This document shows positions 1 to 7,548 of a stretch of 46,184 nt of DNA, one piece after another; the stretch's first letter is position 1, and each line of letters begins with the position of its first letter. The notes beneath the pieces were generated by a model, which worked only from the letters and a program-made list of their open reading frames with translations, did no database searches and was not told where the DNA came from. Made by a program: the position numbers and the translations under genes. The DNA is taken from the NCBI GenBank assembly GCA_938015295.1, contig CALLQB010000025.1, positions 1-46,184 of the forward strand, read 5' to 3'. This DNA comes from an uncultured Acidimicrobiales bacterium (GTDB lineage: Bacteria; Actinomycetota; Acidimicrobiia; Acidimicrobiales; SHLQ01).

Positions 1-261
1 GGCCCCGACCGGGTCCTTGGTGGTCCTGGAAACGATGCGATCTTCGGCGAAGCTGGGCGCGACCGGTTGTCGGGCAACGGCGGGGCCGACGAAGTTCATG
101 GCGGACCATCTCCCGACCGCCTGCAGGGCGGCGGCGGGTCAGACATCCTCGACGGCGGGTTGGGGCGTGACCGGCTAGTAGGCGGGCGCGGTAAAGACGT
201 CTGCGTCGACGCTGGTCCGACAGTTCGTCGAACCTGCGAACGTACCGTTCGGCCGGCCTAG
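1..261 (+). CDS. RTX-like calcium-binding repeat protein, C-terminal part
   Basis: The reading frame is open from the first base of the window and ends at TAG 259-261, so only the last 86 residues are visible. They form glycine/aspartate-rich nonapeptide-like repeats (GGPGNDAIFGEAGRDRLSGN and the following GGADEVHGG, GGGGSDILDGG, GGRGKD). These resemble the GGxGxDxUx repeats of hemolysin-type calcium-binding proteins, which fold as a parallel beta-roll around Ca2+ and are usually secreted. The last 20 residues carry two cysteines and no further repeat. The N-terminal domain that would define the function is outside the window. The repeat type is clear; the specific role is unknown. Confidence 0.75.
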   Translation, partial: GPDRVLGGPGNDAIFGEAGRDRLSGNGGADEVHGGPSPDRLQGGGGSDILDGGLGRDRLVGGRGKDVCVDAGPTVRRTCERTVRPA

Positions 262-266
262 CGCGG

Positions 267-1481
267 CTAGTCGAGCTTTAGTGGCAACTTCTCGAGGCCA
301 CGCAGATTGATGCGACCGTTCCACACGGGTTCTGCGGCAGGGGTGGCATTCGGGAAACGTTGAATGAACGAGCCGATGGCGACCTGCGCTTCCATCTTCG
401 CGAGTGAGGCGCCAAGGCAATAATGAATGCCGTTGCCGAACGACATGTGCTGGGCAGCGTTCGCCCGGGACAGGTCAAGGTCATCGGCATCGTCGCCCCA
501 GAATTCGGGGTCGCGGTTTGCCGACGCCAGCCCGGCCAAGACCACCGCATGGTTCGGGATATCGATGCCACCGAAGGAAATCTCTGCGGTCGAGATGCGG
601 CGCGAGAACTGCACCGGCGAGACGTAGCGTAGGAGTTCGTCGACCGCATTCGGGCCGAGCGAGTCATCGTCGCGCCAACGGGCCATCTGTTCGGGATTGC
701 GATAGAGCTCGTAGATGCCGGTGCCGATGAGATTCACCGTGGTTTCGTGCCCAGCGATAAACAACAACGTGACCTGATCGCGAAGCTCGGCGCTGCTTAG
801 CCGGTCGCCATCTTCTTCGGCGTCGATAAGGGCCGTAAGAAGATCATCGCCCGGGTTCGCCCGCTTCCACTCGATGACACCGTCGATGTGGCTGTCCATA
901 GCCACGGTAGCGACAACGGCGTCGCGCATCATCTGTTCATCGATGATCGGGTCGAGGGTACGGACCAACGCTTCGCCCCAGCCGCGAAGTTCGTCGCTGT
1001 TGCCCTCTGGCATACCAAGCATCTCGTTGATGACATCGAACGGCAACGAAAACGCGAGCTCGTCGACAACGTCGGCCGTGCCAGCGGCTGCCATCTTGTC
1101 GAGCTGCGCGTCGACCATGTCCTGAATCATTGGACGCAGCTTCTCGATCGAACGCGGCGTGAACGCCTTGGAGACAAGACGGCGAAGACGCGTATGGTCG
1201 GGTGGGTCGACGTTGAGAATCGAGGTACTCGGCTCTGGCAACTGGTCGCCGAAGATCTCGCGGAACATCTGCTCGCGTTCGTTGTCGCGGTTGTCGACCA
1301 ACTCTGGATTTACGCTAAGGCTGGGGTCGCGCAGCAGCGACACGATGTCGGCGTGGCGAAACAGCGCCCAGGGGCCGACCAAGGTCTGTTGCACGGGAAG
1401 GAGTTCGCGCATCTCCGCAAGATGCGGGAAGGGGTTGGCGCAGTACCCCTCTTCGAGAGGGTTGAAGAACAGATCGGTCAT
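267..1481 (-). CDS. Cytochrome P450
   Basis: A 404-residue protein, the usual length of a soluble bacterial class I P450. Visible motifs are the I-helix oxygen-activation motif AGHETT (residues 243-248), the K-helix ExxR (ELLR, 282-285) and the heme-thiolate loop FGNGIHYCLG (348-357) with the axial ligand Cys355. It should catalyse monooxygenation using electrons from a ferredoxin; no ferredoxin or ferredoxin reductase gene is adjacent. Its ATG overlaps the TGA of the upstream LLM oxidoreductase by 4 bp (1478-1481), so the two are probably translationally coupled and act in the same pathway. The substrate cannot be read from the sequence. The closeness to possible F420-dependent enzymes suggests lipid, steroid or xenobiotic oxidation, which is inference. 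Confidence 0.95.
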   Translation of the reverse strand: MTDLFFNPLEEGYCANPFPHLAEMRELLPVQQTLVGPWALFRHADIVSLLRDPSLSVNPELVDNRDNEREQMFREIFGDQLPEPSTSILNVDPPDHTRLRRLVSKAFTPRSIEKLRPMIQDMVDAQLDKMAAAGTADVVDELAFSLPFDVINEMLGMPEGNSDELRGWGEALVRTLDPIIDEQMMRDAVVATVAMDSHIDGVIEWKRANPGDDLLTALIDAEEDGDRLSSAELRDQVTLLFIAGHETTVNLIGTGIYELYRNPEQMARWRDDDSLGPNAVDELLRYVSPVQFSRRISTAEISFGGIDIPNHAVVLAGLASANRDPEFWGDDADDLDLSRANAAQHMSFGNGIHYCLGASLAKMEAQVAIGSFIQRFPNATPAAEPVWNGRINLRGLEKLPLKLD

Positions 1482-2512
1482 CCAATGGCCTTGATATCGT
1501 CGAGCATGGTTGCCCAGTTGTCGGCTCCGGCGGCTACTTCGCTGTAGAAACTTATGCGGTCGACCAAGCCTCCCCAGCGCTCCTTGAGTCTGGCGGGAAA
1601 CTCGTCGGCGGTTCCCACGATGGCGAACGTGGCGAGGATGTCGTCATCGATAAGGTCGGCCATAGCGTCCCACTCGCCCTGCTTCGACATGGTGTTGAGT
1701 TTGGTGTGCACGTCGGCCCAGCCATGTTGTTCAAGCACCGGCGCATACGCCGGGGTCGAGCCGTAGAAGGCGATCTGCTTGCGGGTTGCGAGAGCGGCCT
1801 CGGCACGGTCGGCTTCGGTTTCGCCCAAGACGTTAAAGACAGGCAGCGAAACCTCGAAGGTGGCCCTGCTTGAGGGGGATCTGTCAGAGTCAGACTTGTC
1901 GAGGCCGGTTTGCAGCGCTGGCAACGTCACGTCTTTGAAGTAGTCGGCGGTGGTGAACGCGTGGGCGATGAACCCGTCGGCTACTTCGCCAGCGACTTGG
2001 GTCATCAGCGGGCCGACACCGGCGAGCCAAATTTTGGCATGACCGTGCGGATGCGGCCCGGGGTTGAACATCGGGGTCATCAACGTGTGTTGGTAAAATT
2101 CGCCACGGTGGTCGAGTCGTTGACCTGATTTTTCGTCCCAGTTGTCCCAAATGGCTCGCATGGCGAGAATGAAGTCGCGCATCCGGGCGGCAGGCTTCGA
2201 CCACTCCATCGAGAACCGCTTGGTGATGTGCGGCTTGATCTGGCTTCCGAGACCGAGCACGAATCGCCCTCCGCTTGCCGCCTGTAGGTCGTACGCTGTA
2301 TTGGCGAGCGTCATTGGGTTGCGGGCGAACGCAACGGCGATCGACGTGCCGAGCTCGATCGTGCTGGTCGACTGGCTAGCAACGGCCAACGGCAGGAACG
2401 GATCGTGGCTGATCTCGTAGGTGAAGCCGCCGTCGTAGCCCTGGGCTTCGCGTTGTGCGGCGGCCTCGCCAGTTTTGGCGATGTCGGTAAGCAGGCCGGT
2501 ATCAAGTTTCAT
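1478..2512 (-). CDS. LLM-class oxidoreductase, probably F420-dependent
   Basis: A 344-residue protein of the luciferase-like monooxygenase fold. It shows the beta-strand and loop pattern typical of LLM-class F420 enzymes (HDPFLPLAVASQSTSTIELG, RFVLGLGSQIKPHITKRF, GPLMTQVAGEVADGF). I chose the ATG at 2512 (MKLDTGLLTDIAKTG) because it gives the family's usual N-terminus; a longer in-frame extension upstream has no family-like sequence and would overlap the PAC2 gene. No strong Shine-Dalgarno is visible. It lies 52 bp downstream of the PAC2 gene and overlaps the P450 gene by ATGA. It is paralogous to the product of 12059-13129. Members use reduced F420 or FMN; F420 is favoured by the actinobacterial context but is not shown directly. 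Confidence 0.9.
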   Translation of the reverse strand: MKLDTGLLTDIAKTGEAAAQREAQGYDGGFTYEISHDPFLPLAVASQSTSTIELGTSIAVAFARNPMTLANTAYDLQAASGGRFVLGLGSQIKPHITKRFSMEWSKPAARMRDFILAMRAIWDNWDEKSGQRLDHRGEFYQHTLMTPMFNPGPHPHGHAKIWLAGVGPLMTQVAGEVADGFIAHAFTTADYFKDVTLPALQTGLDKSDSDRSPSSRATFEVSLPVFNVLGETEADRAEAALATRKQIAFYGSTPAYAPVLEQHGWADVHTKLNTMSKQGEWDAMADLIDDDILATFAIVGTADEFPARLKERWGGLVDRISFYSEVAAGADNWATMLDDIKAIG

Positions 2513-2564
2513 GGGTTCTCGGTTCAGGAGATGGAGATGGAGCCACGTTCGATCGAACGGGTGG

Positions 2565-3443
2565 TCAGTCGGACTGGTTACGAAGAAACTCTTCGAATTC
2601 AAGTGCGAGGTCGTCGCCGGAGGGAATCTCGACAGCGGCGTTCTCGATGCGCTCGTCGTAGTCGGTTTCGAGTTCGGCCAGCATTGCCTGATGGTCGGGG
2701 TTTTGTTCGAGCAGTTCATCGATATGTCGCCGTGCGGTCGCAGCGGCTTCGGCGAGTTCTTGGGAGTCGAACCTGATGTGAGCGGTGTCGAACAGTCCAT
2801 CGAGTAGCGCTGCAGAAGCAGCGGGGTAGGGCATACCGCCGAGATAGTGGGGCACCTGTGCCCAGAGGCCGATGGAAGGAAGGCCTTTCTCGGCCGCCTG
2901 CATTTCGATGACGCTCTGGATTCCTGCTGGCACATCGAGCGAAGCGTTGAGAAAACCTGGACGGTGCGCAAGCTCTTCGGTGCTGGCGGTAGACGAAAGG
3001 GCCGGCGGTCGAGTGTGTGGCGCTGCTGCGGGGTAGGCACCGAAGCTCACGACCATGCTTACACCGAAGTCGTCGATGATTTCTGCGATGCCGGCGGCAA
3101 ACCGTCGCCAATGAAAATCGGGTTCCGGGCCGGTGAGCAGTAGTACGTCAGCGCCATTCTCATCGACAAGGTGGTTGAGGCTGATCTCGGGCCAGTCGAG
3201 GTTGGTCGACACGCCATCGTCAACCCGCATGGTGGGGCGGCGGGCGCGGTGATCGAGCAGTTCGTCATTGTTGAAGTGGGCCACGAGTGTCATGTCGGAC
3301 TTGCCGGTGATGACGTCTCGCGCCGATTGCGCTGCGCTGCTGGCATCGATCCATCCGCTCATGACGATAAGGAGGATCGGGTCGGTGAGTTCGGGCCGCT
3401 CGGCTATCTCGTAGATGGCGCTGGGCTCAAAGGGCTGGGGCAT
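2565..3443 (-). CDS. PAC2 family protein
   Basis: A 292-residue protein resembling the PAC2 (proteasome assembly chaperone 2-like) family, which is common in actinobacteria and of unknown biochemical function. Family-like features are the N-terminal LIVMSGWIDASSAAQSA segment, a central VVSFGAYPAAAPHTRP stretch and the late region KGLPSIGLWAQVPHYLGGMP. The ATG at 3443 (MPQPFEPSA) is preferred; the longer in-frame extension would run through the divergent thioredoxin promoter and start. It is the first gene of the minus-strand unit PAC2 - LLM - P450. A direct role in proteasome assembly should not be assumed for bacterial members. Confidence 0.85.
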   Translation of the reverse strand: MPQPFEPSAIYEIAERPELTDPILLIVMSGWIDASSAAQSARDVITGKSDMTLVAHFNNDELLDHRARRPTMRVDDGVSTNLDWPEISLNHLVDENGADVLLLTGPEPDFHWRRFAAGIAEIIDDFGVSMVVSFGAYPAAAPHTRPPALSSTASTEELAHRPGFLNASLDVPAGIQSVIEMQAAEKGLPSIGLWAQVPHYLGGMPYPAASAALLDGLFDTAHIRFDSQELAEAAATARRHIDELLEQNPDHQAMLAELETDYDERIENAAVEIPSGDDLALEFEEFLRNQSD

Positions 3444-3532
3444 GGTGCACAAACAGTAATCGTCGGGCGCGAGCTTGTGCCATCTGCCTGATGAATCCTT
3501 CTGGGGTGAAAGGGCCGTACGATGGGCGATGT

Positions 3533-4243
3533 ATGGCTGATGTAACTGATGCAACATTCGAAGCTGCGGTAGTCGAACGCTCAAAGACGGTGCCGGTGGT
3601 GATCGATCTTTGGGCCGAGTGGTGCGGCCCGTGCAAGACACTTGGGCCCATTCTCGAAAAAGTCATCGCCGAAACCAACGGTGCGGTTGAGCTCGCCAAG
3701 GTCGACGTCGAGGCGAACCCGGCGATCAGCCAGGCGTTTCAGGTGCAATCGATTCCGGCGGTACACGCTATGAAGGACGGCCAGATCGTCGACAGCTTTA
3801 TGGGGGCATTGGGCGAGGACGAGGTCCGGGCTTTCGTGGCAAAGCTGGCACCGTCCGCAGAGCAGAGCGAGGTCGACCGGCTTCTTGAGATTGGCGACGA
3901 GGATTCGTTGCGGGCTGCCTATGCGCTTGAGCCGCTGAATCCTGATGTTGTGGTGCCGATGGCCGAAATTCTTGTTGAGCAGGGCTTCGGCGAAGACGCC
4001 GAGACGATCTTGTCGAAGGTTCCAGAGACTGCCGAGGTCCGTCGGGTGCAGGCAATGATCCGCACCGGGGCCACCGGGTTCGATTCAGAAGAAGAGCTCG
4101 AAGCCAAGCTCGCCGAGTTGCTCACCCGGGTGAAGGGCAACGATGAAGTCCGTCAAGAGTTCATCGACATGCTCGAGGTAATGGGACCCGATAACCCGCT
4201 CACCTCCGAGTGGCGCAAGAAACTCAGCACGGCACTTTTTTAG
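3533..4243 (+). CDS. Thioredoxin-fold protein with TPR-like tail (CnoX/YbbN-like)
   Basis: A 236-residue protein. Residues 1-108 are a thioredoxin domain with the redox-active site WCGPC (30-34) and the cis-proline segment QSIPAVHAM. Residues from about 110 onward are helical and acidic (SEQSEVDRLLEIGDEDSL, QGFGEDAETILSKVP), as in the tetratricopeptide tail of the CnoX/YbbN family. In E. coli CnoX is a redox-regulated holdase that hands substrates to GroEL and DnaK; that role is transferred here by similarity only. Unlike E. coli CnoX (SxxC), this copy keeps both cysteines, so it may act as a disulfide reductase. The ATG at 3533 (MADVTDATF) was chosen; an in-frame ATG at 3491 would add 14 unlikely residues. 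Confidence 0.88.
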   Translation: MADVTDATFEAAVVERSKTVPVVIDLWAEWCGPCKTLGPILEKVIAETNGAVELAKVDVEANPAISQAFQVQSIPAVHAMKDGQIVDSFMGALGEDEVRAFVAKLAPSAEQSEVDRLLEIGDEDSLRAAYALEPLNPDVVVPMAEILVEQGFGEDAETILSKVPETAEVRRVQAMIRTGATGFDSEEELEAKLAELLTRVKGNDEVRQEFIDMLEVMGPDNPLTSEWRKKLSTALF

Positions 4244-4356
4244 GCCGCAAGTGTCGTGTGCTCGACACCTCGCCTGAAATTCGGTCTTTAGGATCTTCTT
4301 TGTGGCGGTGCTGACCAGCCGGGTTCGCCCTTCGGCGTGTAGCGCGATCACACAAC

Positions 4357-4406
4357 TCGGTCCGACTGGCCGAGGAGCTCCTTCTCCACTGGGCCAGTCG
4401 GACCGA
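4357..4406. terminator. Long stem-loop between convergent genes
   Basis: A perfect 15-bp inverted repeat (4357-4371 pairing with 4392-4406) encloses a 20-nt loop. It lies between the ends of the thioredoxin gene (4243) and the GH43 gene (4425), where a bidirectional terminator is expected. There is no real T-tract on either side, so it is not a canonical rho-independent terminator. The loop contains the palindrome GGAGCTCC. Termination, RNA protection or a protein site are all possible. Confidence 0.5.
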
Positions 4407-4424
4407 CCATTCTTGGTCGTAGTC

Positions 4425-5837
4425 TCAGCTGACGTTGCGACAGCCAATGCGTTTCGGCCGCTTCGAGCGGTCGTCGAGCGCTAGTACGCAGTACCGGCCG
4501 GGTTCGGCGGGAGCGCGAAGGTCGAAGCCGCGCCGGGCTCCTGCGTGTGGGTGGGTGCGGGCCGAGGGGCGAGGCCGCGACCGTTGGGCCTTTGCTTCAT
4601 CGAGTATCTGGCCATCGCGAACGAGTCGTACGGTGAGGATTTCGCCTGCGTCGCGGTCGTATGCCCAGCCGCGAAGAATCACTGTGCGGTCGACGATCTT
4701 TGGGCGCTTCACCTTGCCGACCGGGTTCGTGTTGGCAAGACGAGGCTCGCCTCTTGAGTAGATCAGTGGTTCGAGATGCATCGAGCGTCCCTCGTTGGTG
4801 TTCTCTTGGCCTGAGCGCCAGGTGTGATACGCCACGAAGGTCTGTCCGGTGGCATTCTTGACCAGGCTGAGTCCGCCGGGCCCGCTGCGATCGCCGCTGC
4901 TGATGAGCCACGGTGCAGTAACGGTCACCCGCTCGCAGGGTCCTGTCGGTGAGACACAGGTGGCGTATCCGGTCGAGTAGCCACTGTTCTGCCACTCGCC
5001 GCCCGAGTAGTAGAGCATGTACGTGCCGGTTGCCGGGTCGCGGTCCATCGCCGGGTTTTCGAGGATGGTGAAACCGAGTCGGTTCGAGTATTCCCAGGCG
5101 GTCGTGTCAAAGCCGTCCATCGGTACCATGGGCGACGGCGCCCCAACGGTTGACCGGCCATTTGCGCTGAGTTCGATGCCCCACAGTTGCACATGGTTGT
5201 TTTCGGCTTTCCAGTGCAGGTAGGTAGTGCCGTCGGTGTCGACAAAGAGCTGCGGGTCGATGGCTCCGTTGTTCTGTAGCGGTGATGTGGTGACGGTGTC
5301 GCCGTCGATGCTGCAGAACAGCGGCTGTGAGGTGCCGGTGAACGGCCCGACTGGTGAGGTTGCGGTTGCAACGCCGATACACCATGTTGGTTGTGACGCA
5401 GGTGTCGACCGGTGACGAGCACCAAAGAACATCACGTAGTTGGTGCCAAACTTGCCCACGGTCGGGGCCCAAAATTCGCCGCCCTCGGTCAGCGTCCAGG
5501 CCCATGCCGGGGGATTAGGGAGCGCTTCGGTAGGAAGTAGGCCTCCAGATGTGGTCGACCAGTTGTGCATGTCGCGGCTGCTCATCACCGCGATGTTGCG
5601 AGCTGAGGCGCCGGTCGAGCTGGTGCTGTAGGCGTACAGACGGCGGCCGACGCGTAGCAGGCTTGGGTCGGGGAAGTTGCGGGTATCGATGGTGTCGTTG
5701 GGTTGTGCTCCCGATCCGTACACGGGGTCGCGCAGTGTTGACGGCGACGCCGGTTGGCCCGCAGCAGTCAGAAATAGCAGCGCTGCAAGCAGCGCCACCA
5801 GAAGGTTTCGCCGTTCGGCTAGTTGTAGAAGATGCAT
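4425..5837 (-). CDS. Secreted glycoside hydrolase, GH43-like
   Basis: A 470-residue protein with an N-terminal signal sequence (hydrophobic segment about residues 11-28, then a likely cleavage near AAGQPA). The catalytic part resembles family GH43 five-bladed beta-propellers (arabinanases, xylosidases, arabinofuranosidases). Candidate catalytic residues are Asp57 in NFPDPS (base), Asp194 in GAIDPQLF (pKa modulator) and Glu260 in LENPAM (acid). The last 100 residues contain a separate small beta domain starting around GWAYDRDAGE. ATG 5837 (MHLLQLAERR) starts just before the signal peptide; an upstream in-frame start would add 12 residues. It diverges from the split-barrel gene at 6070. It probably degrades external plant or algal polysaccharide; substrate unknown. 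Confidence 0.85.
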   Translation of the reverse strand: MHLLQLAERRNLLVALLAALLFLTAAGQPASPSTLRDPVYGSGAQPNDTIDTRNFPDPSLLRVGRRLYAYSTSSTGASARNIAVMSSRDMHNWSTTSGGLLPTEALPNPPAWAWTLTEGGEFWAPTVGKFGTNYVMFFGARHRSTPASQPTWCIGVATATSPVGPFTGTSQPLFCSIDGDTVTTSPLQNNGAIDPQLFVDTDGTTYLHWKAENNHVQLWGIELSANGRSTVGAPSPMVPMDGFDTTAWEYSNRLGFTILENPAMDRDPATGTYMLYYSGGEWQNSGYSTGYATCVSPTGPCERVTVTAPWLISSGDRSGPGGLSLVKNATGQTFVAYHTWRSGQENTNEGRSMHLEPLIYSRGEPRLANTNPVGKVKRPKIVDRTVILRGWAYDRDAGEILTVRLVRDGQILDEAKAQRSRPRPSARTHPHAGARRGFDLRAPAEPGRYCVLALDDRSKRPKRIGCRNVS

Positions 5838-5901
5838 ATGTACCCAGATTTCCGTGCGGTTTCGCTCCGCCAAGGGTGCCAGACAGAGCCATCAATCCCA
5901 C

Positions 5902-6015
5902 CCCGAAATTTTCACCCAAACCGACCTCTGGTGTCACCTTGCAACCACAGAATCAGCGATACCCGAACTGATGCTGTAGAACGACCGTGACGGTCGTTCT
6001 ACAGCAAAATTCCGG
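5902..6015. repeat. Intergenic inverted-repeat element, copy A
   Basis: The left end CCCGAAATTTTCACCC (5902-5917) and the right end AAAATTCCGG (6006-6015) form near-matching inverted ends. The interior carries ACGGTCGTTCTACAGCA (5990-6006). The same left end and the same interior/right-end module recur at 9316-9432 and 35367-35422. The element sits between the divergent GH43 and split-barrel genes. The family resembles small non-coding MITE or REP-type elements. No coding potential is seen. Confidence 0.6.
5972..6006. promoter_or_regulatory. Perfect 17-bp palindrome in divergent intergenic region
   Basis: TGCTGTAGAACGACCGT (5972-5988) is followed, after one base, by its exact reverse complement (5990-6006). 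It lies 64 bp upstream of the ATG at 6070 and 135 bp upstream of the GH43 start. It can form a hairpin in RNA on either strand or bind a dimeric regulator. It lies inside repeat copy A; in copies B and C only the right half is well conserved, so the perfect palindrome is special to this copy. Confidence 0.55.
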
Positions 6016-6069
6016 AGGGGTGCCGCGAAATTCCGGGCATGGTTTGTGCGCAGATGTAACACTCTGCGG

Positions 6070-6720
6070 ATGGCTGAACCAGCAACATCTCGAGTGCGTA
6101 TGCGCCGCGGCACCGACCGTGCGGTCTACGACATCGACACGATGAAGGCCGTGCTCGACGCCGGCCTTGTCGCTCACGTCGGCATCTCTACCGACGAGGG
6201 TCCTGTCGTATTGCCCATGGCATACGGCCGCACCGACGACACGATTTTGCTTCACGGCGCCGCGGCGAATGCATTGCTAAAAAACGCAACTGGCACCGAG
6301 GTGTGCGTGACGGTGACCATCGTCGACGGGCTAGTGATCGCCAGAGCAGCCTTTCATAACTCGATGAACTACCGGTCGGTGGTCATTCGAGGACTGGCGA
6401 CAAAGGTCGAAGGCGACGACAAGGTCGAGGCGCTGCAGATCATCACCGACCATGTTGTACGCAACTGGGATACCGGACGCCCGTCGACCGATGCCGAGAT
6501 CCGCAAGACGTTGGTTGTTTCAGTGCCGCTTACCGAGATGTCGGCCAAGATCCGCGGCGGCGACCCGATCGACGATGATGCTGACCTTGACGGCCCTCAT
6601 TGGTCAGGAACTATTCCCCTCGACCGTGTGTGGGGAGCGCCAGAGTCGGCTGCCGACTTGCATGAAGGCATCGAGGTTAGGACCGAAATACGTGCGCTTG
6701 AAGGTCGGTCAGTCAACTGA
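6070..6720 (+). CDS. Pyridoxamine 5'-phosphate oxidase-like split-barrel protein
   Basis: A 216-residue protein of the FMN-binding split-barrel superfamily, close in layout to the Pyridox_ox_2 / NimA-like group. The core segments are VAHVGISTDEGPVVLPMAYG, ILLHGAAANALLKN and NSMNYRSVVIRGLA, which form the barrel strands and the phosphate-contacting region. Members bind FMN, F420 or heme and often reduce nitro-compounds or have unknown substrates; true PNPOx activity is not implied. ATG 6070 (MAEPATSRVRMRRGT) was chosen over an upstream in-frame start that adds 8 residues. It diverges from the GH43 gene; the two share the palindrome at 5972-6006. Confidence 0.85.
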   Translation: MAEPATSRVRMRRGTDRAVYDIDTMKAVLDAGLVAHVGISTDEGPVVLPMAYGRTDDTILLHGAAANALLKNATGTEVCVTVTIVDGLVIARAAFHNSMNYRSVVIRGLATKVEGDDKVEALQIITDHVVRNWDTGRPSTDAEIRKTLVVSVPLTEMSAKIRGGDPIDDDADLDGPHWSGTIPLDRVWGAPESAADLHEGIEVRTEIRALEGRSVN

Positions 6721-6857
6721 CGGACGGAGGTAGTCCGCGCTTCAGGAGTTTGCCGCCATGGTTGCTGGTTCGTCACATCGAGCCCCAATTGTGGGCGTGA
6801 CTGGTCGTTAGTTGTAGGTTTTCGGTAGACGGCTTCCCCTCCGACTTTCAAGTTTTC

Positions 6858-6862
6858 GGAGG
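6858..6862 (+). promoter_or_regulatory. Ribosome binding site of comEA
   Basis: GGAGG ends 7 bases before GTG 6870 and decides that GTG as the comEA start. Confidence 0.8.
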
Positions 6863-6869
6863 TTTCGTC

Positions 6870-7547
6870 GTGCCTGACGAGCCGTCTTTTGATCTGGCTG
6901 ATCTGCCTGGGGTGAGCACTCGAGACCGGGTGTTCGATGCGTTGGCTGTGGTGCGTGCCGACCCGGTGTCGCTCATCGCCGGGCTGTTACTGGTGGCGGG
7001 CGTCGTGGTTGCCGTGGTTCTTTCGCGCGGCGGTGGCGACACTCCTGATCTGGTAGTGCCGATGGCGGTGCCAGAGTCCATTGAACTGGCGCCGCCGACA
7101 GCGCCAACAACGGTGCCCGCTGACGTTGTGGTTCACGCTGCGGGGGCGGTCGAAACGCCCGGGTTGTATGTATTGGCGGCTGGAAGTCGGGTGGCCGACC
7201 TGATCGATGCTGCGGGCGGCGTCTCGTTTGCGGCAGATCTGAACAGGGTGAACCTTGCGTCGCCGTTGCGTGATGGTGAGCGTGTGTTCGTGCCCACTGT
7301 TGGTCAGCCGGTCCCAGGCGTTGTGGCTGGCGAGACGGCGTCGAGTGCGGGGGCTGGGCCGGTAGATATCAACTCGGCATCGGGTGCCGAGCTGGAAGAC
7401 TTGCCCGGCATTGGTCCGGCTACTGCGACGGCGATTGTCGAGCACCGCAGCCGCACAGGGCCATTTCGGTCAGTTGACGATTTGTTGGAGGTGCGAGGGA
7501 TTGGCGAGGCCAAACTTGAGCAGCTCCGAGCTCACGTGACGGTCTGA
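6870..7547 (+). CDS. comEA: ComEA-like DNA-binding competence protein
   Basis: A 225-residue membrane-anchored protein. It has a short cytoplasmic N-terminus, one transmembrane segment (about residues 33-51, LIAGLLLVAGVVVAVVL), a Pro/Thr-rich linker, an SLBB-like domain (about 85-133, VHAAGAVETPGLYVLAAGS) and a C-terminal helix-hairpin-helix pair (DLPGIGPATATAIVEHR and VRGIGEAKLEQL). ComEA binds incoming double-stranded DNA outside the membrane and passes it to the ComEC channel. The GTG start is fixed by the strong ribosome site. The gene ends one base before the comEC ATG, so the two are clearly cotranscribed. Confidence 0.93.
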   Translation: MPDEPSFDLADLPGVSTRDRVFDALAVVRADPVSLIAGLLLVAGVVVAVVLSRGGGDTPDLVVPMAVPESIELAPPTAPTTVPADVVVHAAGAVETPGLYVLAAGSRVADLIDAAGGVSFAADLNRVNLASPLRDGERVFVPTVGQPVPGVVAGETASSAGAGPVDINSASGAELEDLPGIGPATATAIVEHRSRTGPFRSVDDLLEVRGIGEAKLEQLRAHVTV

Positions 7548-7548
7548 T

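Noticed and set aside
4302..4484. 60-codon plus-strand open frame between thioredoxin and GH43 genes
   Set aside because: It spans the stem-loop and runs into the GH43 gene; no ribosome site and no family resemblance.
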